From CAZTLI01 sp964614375 (GTDB lineage: Bacteria; Chloroflexota; Anaerolineae; Aggregatilineales; Phototrophicaceae), in NCBI GenBank assembly GCA_964614375.1, contig CAZTLI010000144.1, positions 1 through 11,590 on the forward strand: DNA of 11,590 nt, given 5' to 3'. The notes under the pieces were generated by a model. The model did no database searches. It was given only the letters and a program-made list of their open reading frames with translations, and was not told where the DNA came from. Positions within the stretch are counted from its first letter, which is position 1; each line of letters begins with the position of its first letter. Made by a program: the position numbers and the translations under genes. Below are positions 5,582 through 11,590 of the stretch, in pieces.

Positions 5582-6715
5582 CTAGCGGGTGACGCTCATC
5601 GGCATGATGACGTGGATGAAATCATCGCGTGCTTCGGGACGCAAGACACCGGGATTGGCTGCCCCATTGCTCTCGAACACGACCCGTTCTTCATTAATCA
5701 CACGCAGCACTTCGATGAGATATTTGATGTTGAACGAGATGTCCAGCGGTTCGCCTTCGACGGCGGCGTCGAGAACGCCTTCATTATCCCCACGTTCGGC
5801 GCTCTTGCTGGCGACCATGACTTCGCCGGGTTCGCCAGGGCCTTTGGGCGGCTTGACGTACAGACGGGCATTATTGGCGCTGTCACGGGCGAAGATTTCG
5901 GCGCGCTGGCAGGCACGCAGCAAATCATGCGTGTAGAGTTTGGTCGAGGTGCTGTAGCTGCGCGGGATGATGGCGCTGAAATCCGGGAATTTGCCTTCCA
6001 GCAGCTGCGACGATATATCGACATTTTTCAGATGGAACAGCACAATATCGCGTTCACCGGGCAGTGTGATCGTCACGTCTTCGTCATCATCGCCAATCAC
6101 CCGGGCGACTTCTGCCAGCGCTCGCGCGGGGATGACCATATCCAGCGGTTCGGTGAAGGTGCGTTCGATTTCCGCCGTGCGTACCGCCAGACGATACCCA
6201 TCCGCCGCCGCCATCGTCATGACGTTGCCATCGAATTGGGTGAAGATTCCCGTGAGGATGGGGCGATTATCTTCTTTCGCCGCTGCGAACACCGTCTGGT
6301 TAATCATCTCGCGCAGGGTATTGGCGGGGATGGCTATATCGGCTGCGCCACCCGTTGGCACCAGTGGAAATTCGCTCGAATCAATGCCTTTGACATTGGA
6401 AGTGGTCGCGCCACACTGCACGCGCACGGTTTGAATCGCCGGGTCGAGCATCAAATCGACTCGTTCGGGCGATAGATTGTTGACCAGTTCACCAAAAGTT
6501 TTGGCGGGCAGGGTGATCGCCCCACTTTCATTGACTTTTGCGCCAATCCAGCAGGTGATGCTCATTTCCAGATTGGTCGCCGCCAATTTCAAGCGGGCGT
6601 CTTCTGTTTCCAGCAGGATGTTGCCCAGAACGGGCAGCGTCGGGCGGTTGTCTACGGCTTTTCCAACAATACTCAACCCTTTCGCCAGATTTTCTTGCAA
6701 TACGCTCAGGCGCAT
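5582..6715 (-). CDS. dnaN: DNA polymerase III beta subunit (sliding clamp)
   Basis: A 377-residue protein, the usual DnaN length, made of three similar clamp domains (about 1-120, 130-250 and 255-377). Diagnostic segments are the N-terminus MRLSVLQENLAKGLSIVGKA, RPTLPVLGNILLE (24-36), GIDSSEFPLVP (109-119), AAADGYRLAVR (168-178), LLEGKFPDFSAIIP and the C-terminal HVIMPMSVTR, matching the family's conserved MPM-x-x ending near the hydrophobic peptide-binding pocket. The dimer encircles DNA and tethers polymerase III and repair proteins. AGGAG (minus strand, 6725-6729) lies nine bases before the ATG. dnaN is usually beside dnaA; here dnaA is not in the window, and dnaN is read toward the putative origin. 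It appears to be a single-gene transcript, with its own promoter region and terminator. Confidence 0.98.
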   Translation of the reverse strand: MRLSVLQENLAKGLSIVGKAVDNRPTLPVLGNILLETEDARLKLAATNLEMSITCWIGAKVNESGAITLPAKTFGELVNNLSPERVDLMLDPAIQTVRVQCGATTSNVKGIDSSEFPLVPTGGAADIAIPANTLREMINQTVFAAAKEDNRPILTGIFTQFDGNVMTMAAADGYRLAVRTAEIERTFTEPLDMVIPARALAEVARVIGDDDEDVTITLPGERDIVLFHLKNVDISSQLLEGKFPDFSAIIPRSYSTSTKLYTHDLLRACQRAEIFARDSANNARLYVKPPKGPGEPGEVMVASKSAERGDNEGVLDAAVEGEPLDISFNIKYLIEVLRVINEERVVFESNGAANPGVLRPEARDDFIHVIMPMSVTR

Positions 6716-6745
6716 GGTTGACTTCTCCTGTACCCTTGTTCGGAT

Positions 6746-6793
6746 TTATCCCAATATATCCCAAAAATTATACACCATGCGGTGGGTTAACAA
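6746..6793 (-). promoter_or_regulatory. dnaN promoter with two family B sites at the start point
   Basis: On the minus strand TATAAT lies at 6772-6767, with a possible -35 TTGTTA at 6793-6788 (15-bp spacer, shorter than ideal). Initiation would fall near 6760. Two family B repeats, TTTGGGATAT (6765-6756) and TTGGGATAA (6754-6746), sit exactly over this point, their GGG triplets 10 bp apart. That is a repressor-like position. A near-canonical DnaA box, TTATACACC, reads on the plus strand at 6768-6776 and overlaps the -10 element; with a last-base mismatch it may be chance. A further TTTGGGATTA is at 6818-6827, overlapping the stop of the next gene. Confidence 0.55.
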
Positions 6794-6824
6794 CAGCGAT
6801 TAGATGTGTGATTTTGGTTTGGGA

Positions 6825-7553
6825 TTACTGCTGCGGCTCGCTGTCGGCAGAGGCGGCCCACTCGCGCCCCAGCCTGGCCTTCGCCCACCGCTGACCTTCC
6901 AGATAGTCTTGCAGCGGCACACCATACCATTTGGCGATGGCTTCCGGCGTTGTCACATCGACGCCACTGCGGACGGCGTAACGATAATCACCGGGCAGAT
7001 TGAAGCGTCCATTATAGCGTGTGCCATCGGGCAGCGTCGCGCCGTGCATCGTCCATGTGGTGGCAAGCTGCGCGTCGGTGAGAGTCGAACCCTCCAGATT
7101 GGCCTGCACGAAGTCCGCGAGTTCAACCCGCGCATTGGTCAGGTCGGTATTCCGCAAATCCGCCTGATACAGATTGCCCTCTTTCCAGTTGCTGCCGCGC
7201 AAACTCAGGTTGGCGACCGTGCCATCGCTCAAATAGCCCAGCACACGCAGGTCTTCAATCGCTTGCAAGGCCGTGTGATTGTAACGACTGTTCATATGGC
7301 GGATAAGCTGGTCGCGCACCTGTCGTTCTTCGCGCATTCCGTCCAGACGATCCAATATCACGACGGTGAAGGTGATACCAATCGCTTCGGGCACGAGGTC
7401 TACCAGCAGCGTCGGCAGGTCAGCCCGAATCAAGGCCAGCAGCGGCAAAATCAGGACGCCCGCAACGAGGCCAACCACCAGATACAGCCATTCGTTTTCG
7501 CGCCACAGGCGTACCAGCAGATCAAATCGACGGGATAGAGTTCGAGTCGTCAT
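6825..7553 (-). CDS. Two-span membrane protein with pentapeptide repeats
   Basis: A 242-residue protein. A basic N-terminus (MTTRTLSRRFDLLVRLWREN) leads into two hydrophobic segments at about 23-43 and 48-68, then a charged helical stretch (LDRLDGMREERQVRDQLIRHM, about 68-88). A cytosolic domain follows, with a short run of pentapeptide-type repeats at about 113-164 (ANLSLRGSN, GNLYQADLRNTDL, ADFVQANLEGSTLTDAQL). The C-terminal 75 residues contain TMHGATLPDGTRYNG, commonly seen capping such repeats, and YGVPLQDYLEG. Pentapeptide domains form a right-handed four-sided helix used for protein contacts; the partner is unknown, and a gyrase-protection role is not supported by the short run and membrane anchor. 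AAGGAG precedes the ATG by about 10 bases. The gene lies 90 bases after the propeller gene on the same strand and 109 bases before dnaN. Confidence 0.82.
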   Translation of the reverse strand: MTTRTLSRRFDLLVRLWRENEWLYLVVGLVAGVLILPLLALIRADLPTLLVDLVPEAIGITFTVVILDRLDGMREERQVRDQLIRHMNSRYNHTALQAIEDLRVLGYLSDGTVANLSLRGSNWKEGNLYQADLRNTDLTNARVELADFVQANLEGSTLTDAQLATTWTMHGATLPDGTRYNGRFNLPGDYRYAVRSGVDVTTPEAIAKWYGVPLQDYLEGQRWAKARLGREWAASADSEPQQ

Positions 7554-7643
7554 CGCTTCATTACTCCTTGTGCAATCATCCCATCTATTCTAGGCCACTG
7601 GCTTGAGAGCGCAACGGGCATCCTGCTGCTGATGGATAGAGGG

Positions 7644-8684
7644 TTAATCGTCTATGAAATCGCCCGCATAGGTGGCGACATAGATGTTGGTTTGGCTGGG
7701 TGAACGATCCGGGCCAATTTCGACATAGAGGTAAATCGTGCCCTCGAAATAGGCCGTGCTATGAAACCAGAAATTGTCGCCGCCTTCGACATCGCCGGGC
7801 GCGAAAACCGGGTTATCCTGTCGTGTCCATGTCAGGCCGTCGGCACTGGTGGCAACACCCAAACGCATCCCGCCGACTCCTACCCCCGTCGCGCGATACA
7901 CCATGACCCAACCATCATCCGTTTGCATCACCCGCGGTTGATGCACGCCCGTGCCTTCCCACTCCAATGTCGTGACCATCACCGGGTCGCTGTCGGCATA
8001 GGGGGCGGCGATGGTTGTGGGGTCATCATATTTTGCCCAATGGATGCCGTCCGCACTGGTTGCCATGCCAATGGCGTGCTGCCGGGTCGAGCCTATCCCT
8101 GCGTAATACATCACATACCCGTCATCCGTGCGCGACACACTCGGCGCGGTGAGTTGCGACGAATCCCATTCGCCCCGACTGCCGTTGAGCAGTATCGGCT
8201 CCGGGTCAGGTGTCCATGGGCCAAGCGGATTATCGGCAGTGGCGCGGCCTATCGTGCCCGCATCCGCCGTACCCGGATTGCCATTCCACGCATAAAAATA
8301 CAGCACCCATGTCCCATCCGCTTCGACCAGTACACTCGACGCCAGCGCAGCAATCCCGGCATAGTCCACGTCTTCGGTGACGAATACCTCCCCTTCAGAA
8401 ACCTGTCGCCACGTTATGCCATCGTCGGACGTGTGATAGCTCATGCCCACGCGCGCGGGCCAGCCACGAAAGCCGTTGCGGAACATATGAAATTGGCCAT
8501 CGTAGTAGGTCACTGCGCCGGGGTCGATAAATCGCCCATCCCACGCACTCGATTGACCACGCGCAAGCGCAGGCGCATCATCATAGACTTCAAAGGGTGT
8601 CGCAGCCTCATCCTGTGCCGAGACTAGCGCCGCCATTCCCAATAAAAGACAACCAAACACGACTCGTATCATCTGATTCCTCAT
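7644..8684 (-). CDS. Secreted five-bladed beta-propeller protein, glycosidase-like (GH43/GH32-type fold)
   Basis: A 346-residue protein with a signal peptide: MRNQMIR, a hydrophobic core to about 21, and a probable cleavage after VSA at residue 23. There is no lipobox cysteine. The mature part has repeated blade motifs TSDDGITW (85-92), TSADGIHW (209-216) and TSADGLTW (279-286), together with FIDPGAVTYYDGQFHMF (52-68), LTAPSVSRTDDGYVMYYAG (178-196) and HQPRVMQTDDGWVMVY (248-263). These are typical of proteins with the arabinanase/levansucrase/sialidase-like propeller seen in GH32, GH43 and GH130 enzymes. The aspartate in IDPGAV (D54) would be the best candidate for an active-site acid. I cannot assign a substrate, and a non-catalytic carbohydrate-binding role is possible. 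AAGGAA precedes the ATG at 8684 with about 7 bases spacing. Confidence 0.75.
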   Translation of the reverse strand: MRNQMIRVVFGCLLLGMAALVSAQDEAATPFEVYDDAPALARGQSSAWDGRFIDPGAVTYYDGQFHMFRNGFRGWPARVGMSYHTSDDGITWRQVSEGEVFVTEDVDYAGIAALASSVLVEADGTWVLYFYAWNGNPGTADAGTIGRATADNPLGPWTPDPEPILLNGSRGEWDSSQLTAPSVSRTDDGYVMYYAGIGSTRQHAIGMATSADGIHWAKYDDPTTIAAPYADSDPVMVTTLEWEGTGVHQPRVMQTDDGWVMVYRATGVGVGGMRLGVATSADGLTWTRQDNPVFAPGDVEGGDNFWFHSTAYFEGTIYLYVEIGPDRSPSQTNIYVATYAGDFIDD

Positions 8685-8757
8685 ACTCAGTTCCTTTTTA
8701 AACGCTTACAGTAAACGACTCAAACCCACGCGATTATTAACGCCGACCGCAGATGAG

Positions 8758-8780
8758 GGGCAAGCCGCTTGCCCTATAAT
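8758..8780 (+). promoter_or_regulatory. Candidate typA promoter -10 element abutting a 17-bp palindrome
   Basis: GGGCAAGC (8758-8765), one central C, and GCTTGCCC (8767-8774) form a perfect palindrome. It is followed at once by TATAAT (8775-8780), a consensus -10 hexamer on the plus strand, about 140 bases before typA. No good -35 is seen at the expected place (8752-8757, GATGAG). If the promoter is real, the palindrome fills its spacer and could be an operator. It could also be a dispersed palindromic repeat. The rest of 8685-8919 shows nothing I can assign. Confidence 0.4.
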
Positions 8781-8919
8781 CGTGATATTTCTTAACCACC
8801 CTTAAGCTAAAACTCAGAAATGGGTTCAACCAGAGGCGCAGCACTCACCCTATTCTCAGCGCTGCAATTCTCTGCTAGAATCAAATTCTCCGGGTTTAAT
8901 CCCCCGATGAAGTCGAAAA

Positions 8920-10809
8920 ATGAGCCAAACAGGACACACGAACGTGACACACACACGGGATGATCTGCGTAACATCGCGATAATCGCCCACGTTGACCAT
9001 GGTAAAACGACACTGGTCGATGGCATGTTGAAACAGGCCAAAGTCTTTCGGGAAGGCGCGACCACTGGCGAACGCATCCTGGACTCCAATGCGCTGGAAC
9101 GCGAACGCGGCATTACGATTCTCGCCAAAAATACCGCCGTCACCTGGCACGGCGTCAAAATCAATATTGTCGATACACCGGGGCACGCCGATTTCGGCGG
9201 CGAAGTCGAGCGCGTGCTGAATATGGTCGATGGCGCGCTGCTGCTGGTCGATGCCGTCGAAGGCCCCATGCCACAAACCCGCTTTGTGCTGCGGAAGGCG
9301 CTGGAACTTGGTTTGCGGATTATCGTCGTCATTAACAAGGTAGACCGCCCCCACACGCGCGCGGTGGATGTCCTGAACGAGACATTTGACCTGTTTGTCG
9401 AACTGGGCGCGACAGATGAACAGGCCGATTTCCCGGTGGTGTATGCCGTTGGCCTCAAAGGGACAGCCGGCTACCAGACCGATGCCATGGTCGATGACCT
9501 GACGCCGCTGTTCGAGACGATTATCAACAAAGTGCCCCCGCCAAGCGTCGATTTAGAGTCGCCGGCGCGTTTGCTGGTGACGACGCTGGAATATGACAAT
9601 TACAAAGGGCAAATTGGCGTCGGACGGCTGCGTTCGGGGACGCTGCGACGCGGCATGAGTGTCGTGCGGGTGGCACCGGACGGCGAACGGGCGAAAGGCA
9701 CGATTGAATACCTGTTTACCTATCACAATCTGGAGCGGCAGGAAGTCGATGAAGCGCAGGCGGGCGAGATTGTGGCGTTTGGCGGGTTGGGCGAAATTGG
9801 CATCAGCGATACCATTGCCGACGCCGTGCTGCTCAACAAAGGGTTGGAAGCCCTGCCGCCGATTCGCGTCGAAGAACCGACAGTCCGCATGACATTCGGC
9901 GTGAATACGTCGCCCTTCGCCGGTAAAGAGGGCAAAACGGGCTGGGGCACATCCCGTAGACTGCGCGAACGCCTCTATAATGAAACGCGCAGCAATGTCG
10001 CCCTGCGGGTGACCGATGGCGATTCGCCAGATCGCTTTATCGTCAGTGGGCGCGGCGAACTGCATCTCGGCATCCTCATCGAGACCATGCGGCGCGAAGG
10101 TTATGAATTTGACGTGAGCAAGCCGCAGGTGATTTTCAAAAAAGACCCGAACACCGGTGAAACGCTCGAACCCATCGAAGAAGTCCACATCGAAGTCGCC
10201 GACGACAGCGCCGGAACCGTGCTCGAACTCATGGGCGTGCGGCGCGGTGTGATGCTCAATATGCAAACCGAACACGGTACGACCTTCATCACCTACCTTG
10301 TGCCGACGCGCTTTTTGATTGGCTTCCAATCGCAATTTATGCGCGCCACAGGTGGTATGGGGCAGTTGCACCCGCTGTTTCACGGCTATGATACGCTGGT
10401 CAACGCCGAACCCCCGTCGCGGCAGTTTGGCAGCCTGGTGGCGATGGAAACGGGGACAGCCGTCGCCTATGGTCTGACCCATTTGCAGCAGCGCGGCTCA
10501 TTTTTCATCGAACCGGGCACAGAGGTCTATGCCGGGCAGGTGGTGGGCGAACACATCCGCAGCGAAGACCTCGATGTCAATGTCAACAAGACCAAGAAAC
10601 TGACCTCCGTCCGCACCGTGAGTTATGCCGAAGATGTCCGCTTGAAACCCGCGCGGGTGATGAGTCTCGATGACTGGATTGAGTTCATGGCGGAGGACGA
10701 ACTGTTGGAAGTGACGCCGAAAAGCCTGCGCCTGCGGAAGCGCGAACTCAACGCCGAACAGCGCCTGAAAGAGCGTAAACGCCGCGAAAAACTGCTGGCA
10801 AACGGTTAA
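8920..10809 (+). CDS. typA: Ribosome-associated GTPase TypA/BipA
   Basis: A 629-residue translational GTPase, slightly longer than the usual 605-615. The G domain has AHVDHGKT (23-30), the switch RERGITI (61-67), DTPGH (85-89) and NKVD (139-142). Domain II is at about 215-310, then an EF-G-like domain III with GRGELHLGILIETMRREG (377-394). The BipA-specific C-terminus has GEHIRSEDLDVNVNKTKKL (543-561) and EDELLEVTPKSLRLRKR (592-608). It binds the 70S ribosome near the EF-G site and aids ribosome assembly and stress growth, notably in the cold. The start is uncertain. ATG 8920 has only a weak purine stretch upstream, while GTG 8944 has AGGA nine bases before it and gives the more usual short lead before RNIAIIAHVDHGKT. 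The tail ends in a basic, probably helical extension (RKRELNAEQRLKERKRREK). Confidence 0.97.
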   Translation: MSQTGHTNVTHTRDDLRNIAIIAHVDHGKTTLVDGMLKQAKVFREGATTGERILDSNALERERGITILAKNTAVTWHGVKINIVDTPGHADFGGEVERVLNMVDGALLLVDAVEGPMPQTRFVLRKALELGLRIIVVINKVDRPHTRAVDVLNETFDLFVELGATDEQADFPVVYAVGLKGTAGYQTDAMVDDLTPLFETIINKVPPPSVDLESPARLLVTTLEYDNYKGQIGVGRLRSGTLRRGMSVVRVAPDGERAKGTIEYLFTYHNLERQEVDEAQAGEIVAFGGLGEIGISDTIADAVLLNKGLEALPPIRVEEPTVRMTFGVNTSPFAGKEGKTGWGTSRRLRERLYNETRSNVALRVTDGDSPDRFIVSGRGELHLGILIETMRREGYEFDVSKPQVIFKKDPNTGETLEPIEEVHIEVADDSAGTVLELMGVRRGVMLNMQTEHGTTFITYLVPTRFLIGFQSQFMRATGGMGQLHPLFHGYDTLVNAEPPSRQFGSLVAMETGTAVAYGLTHLQQRGSFFIEPGTEVYAGQVVGEHIRSEDLDVNVNKTKKLTSVRTVSYAEDVRLKPARVMSLDDWIEFMAEDELLEVTPKSLRLRKRELNAEQRLKERKRREKLLANG

Positions 10810-10832
10810 ACACGCACGATATGACGCACAAC

Positions 10833-10861
10833 GCAGGGGCGATTCGCGCATTCGTCCCTGC
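10833..10861 (+). terminator. Hairpin after typA, weak terminator or dispersed palindrome
   Basis: GCAGGGGCGA (10833-10842) pairs with TCGTCCCTGC (10852-10861) around a 9-base loop, a 10-bp stem with one G-U wobble on the plus strand. It starts 23 bases after the typA stop. No T-tract follows, so it is not a classic intrinsic terminator. It may protect the 3' end of the message or be one copy of a genome-wide palindromic repeat. The stretch 10862-11009 that follows is AT-rich with only very short inverted repeats (for example CTGCTT/AAGCAG at 10970-10989, possibly a weak end signal for the transporter gene). Confidence 0.45.
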
Positions 10862-11009
10862 AAAACCTGCTGCATTGTTTGCGGTTCATTTTTGTGGCCT
10901 GCATTACGAAATATTACCTGTTGCGCTCCTGTTTAACAGATGATTCTGTAAATAATTCACCTGTTTTATCTGCTTATCGGGCAAAGCAGTATAGGCATTG
11001 TGGCAGTCA

Positions 11010-11590
11010 TCACCATGCCGCCCACAATGCCGCCGGCAGCAGCAGCGCCAGCACGAGCGCGCCGATTGCAAAAATCCCGGTCAGGCCAATCACCGGCAGC
11101 AGGGCAAAGGCGACCAGTGGCCCCAGTGCCCCGCCGATGTCGCCAACGGTGTTCATGATGCCGAGGATGCGCCCGCGTCGGGCTTCGCGCCCAGAACCGG
11201 GCCGGGCATAATCGCCCACGACGGCGGTCAACTGCGTGACCAGCACACTCGTCACTATGGCGTTGAGCATCGTCGCCAGCACGACCCATCCCCCATCTCC
11301 CACCGCCGCAACAGCCAGCGAGACGACGCCTATCGTCACCATCACCGCCACCACCCACCAGCGATTGCCGCTGCGGTCTGTCATCCAACCAGAAAGAGGC
11401 GACGCCAGCAGACTGATAATCGTGTTGAAAGCCGATAGCCCGCCCGTGAAGCTGATGAACTGCACCGCCAGCACGCCAAACAGCACAATTTCCGTCCCCA
11501 TACGGTCACGCAGCAAAACAGGCAGCAAACTCACCGCCATGCCGATGAAAATCAGCCAGTTGAGTCCGTGTAATATCAGGGCGATGATGA
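11010..11590 (-). CDS. Major facilitator superfamily transporter, C-terminal half (5' end outside window)
   Basis: The minus-strand frame is open to the right edge and ends with TGA at 11012-11010; about 192 residues are visible. The ATG at 11540 is internal: the frame continues upstream with hydrophobic residues (IIALILHGLNWLIFIG), so the true start lies outside. Several membrane segments are visible, and between two of them is SPLSGWMTDRSGNRWW, the loop motif GxxxDRxGxR/K typical of MFS proteins. QLTAVVGDYARPGSGREARRGRILGIMNTVGDIGGALGPLVAF further on resembles the loop and helix that follow in drug- or metabolite-exporter-like members (the loop about residues 108-123 from the internal ATG is cytosolic and basic). 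Substrate cannot be assigned. It ends abruptly after the last helix (LLLPAALWAAW). Confidence 0.85.
   Translation of the reverse strand, partial: IIALILHGLNWLIFIGMAVSLLPVLLRDRMGTEIVLFGVLAVQFISFTGGLSAFNTIISLLASPLSGWMTDRSGNRWWVVAVMVTIGVVSLAVAAVGDGGWVVLATMLNAIVTSVLVTQLTAVVGDYARPGSGREARRGRILGIMNTVGDIGGALGPLVAFALLPVIGLTGIFAIGALVLALLLPAALWAAW

Noticed and set aside
5561..6475. 304-codon plus-strand open frame antisense to dnaN
   Set aside because: It is a shadow of the dnaN coding frame, with a composition rich in D, H and R of the kind such shadows show, no domain and no ribosome binding site.
6768..6776. Canonical DnaA box TTATACACC at the dnaN promoter
   Set aside because: It has one mismatch at the last base and overlaps the TATAAT element, so a chance match is likely; kept only as a remark under the promoter.
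7761..8627. 288-codon plus-strand open frame antisense to the propeller gene
   Set aside because: It is rich in R, H, I and P without any domain, while the minus-strand frame has a signal peptide and propeller motifs.
9553..10482. 309-codon minus-strand open frame antisense to typA
   Set aside because: typA on the plus strand is unmistakable over its full length; this frame is its complement.

Overview
The protein-coding content points to a Chloroflexota bacterium, probably Anaerolineae-like. This is inferred from the style of several proteins (a GAF-histidine kinase without membrane segments, Ala/Thr/Gln-rich membrane-anchored proteins, a pentapeptide-repeat membrane protein) and was not tested by a search. 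The genes are ordinary chromosomal ones. I see no transposase, integrase, CRISPR array, rRNA or tRNA.

Layout. 1-453 (+) is the C-terminal end of a PflX-like radical SAM protein. 622-2578 (+) holds a Gln/Thr-rich membrane-anchored protein, a 72-residue C-tail-anchored protein and a phosphotransferase that closely resembles spectinomycin kinase APH(9). 2751-4745 (-) holds a cytosolic GAF-domain histidine kinase followed by a UPF0173 metal-dependent hydrolase, closed by a clear terminator. 4746-5521 is a gene-free, repeat-rich region. 5582-6715 (-) is dnaN, the replication sliding clamp, with a strong terminator on its origin side. 6825-8684 (-) holds a pentapeptide-repeat membrane protein and a secreted beta-propeller protein. 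8920-10809 (+) is typA/bipA. 11010-11590 (-) is the C-terminal half of a major facilitator transporter that runs off the window.

The most interesting part is 4858-5375, which I read as the chromosomal replication origin (oriC). It has eight copies of GTTATGAACAG (seven exact, one 10/11) and three of the related TTTCGACAG. Both look like DnaA boxes (TTATCCACA) altered at the central bases. The direct-orientation copies are spaced at near-integral helical turns. At the left edge is an arrangement that matches the bacterial basal unwinding system: two tandem boxes, a short G/C tract, then TAG triplets in strict 3-base register. A second repeat family, TTTGGGATA(A/T), occurs about eleven times in and around the origin, often in pairs 9-11 bp apart. 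It recurs as a 10-bp-spaced pair over the predicted dnaN transcription start. The origin and dnaN may therefore share a regulator. The binding protein is not known from the sequence, and dnaA itself is not in the window.
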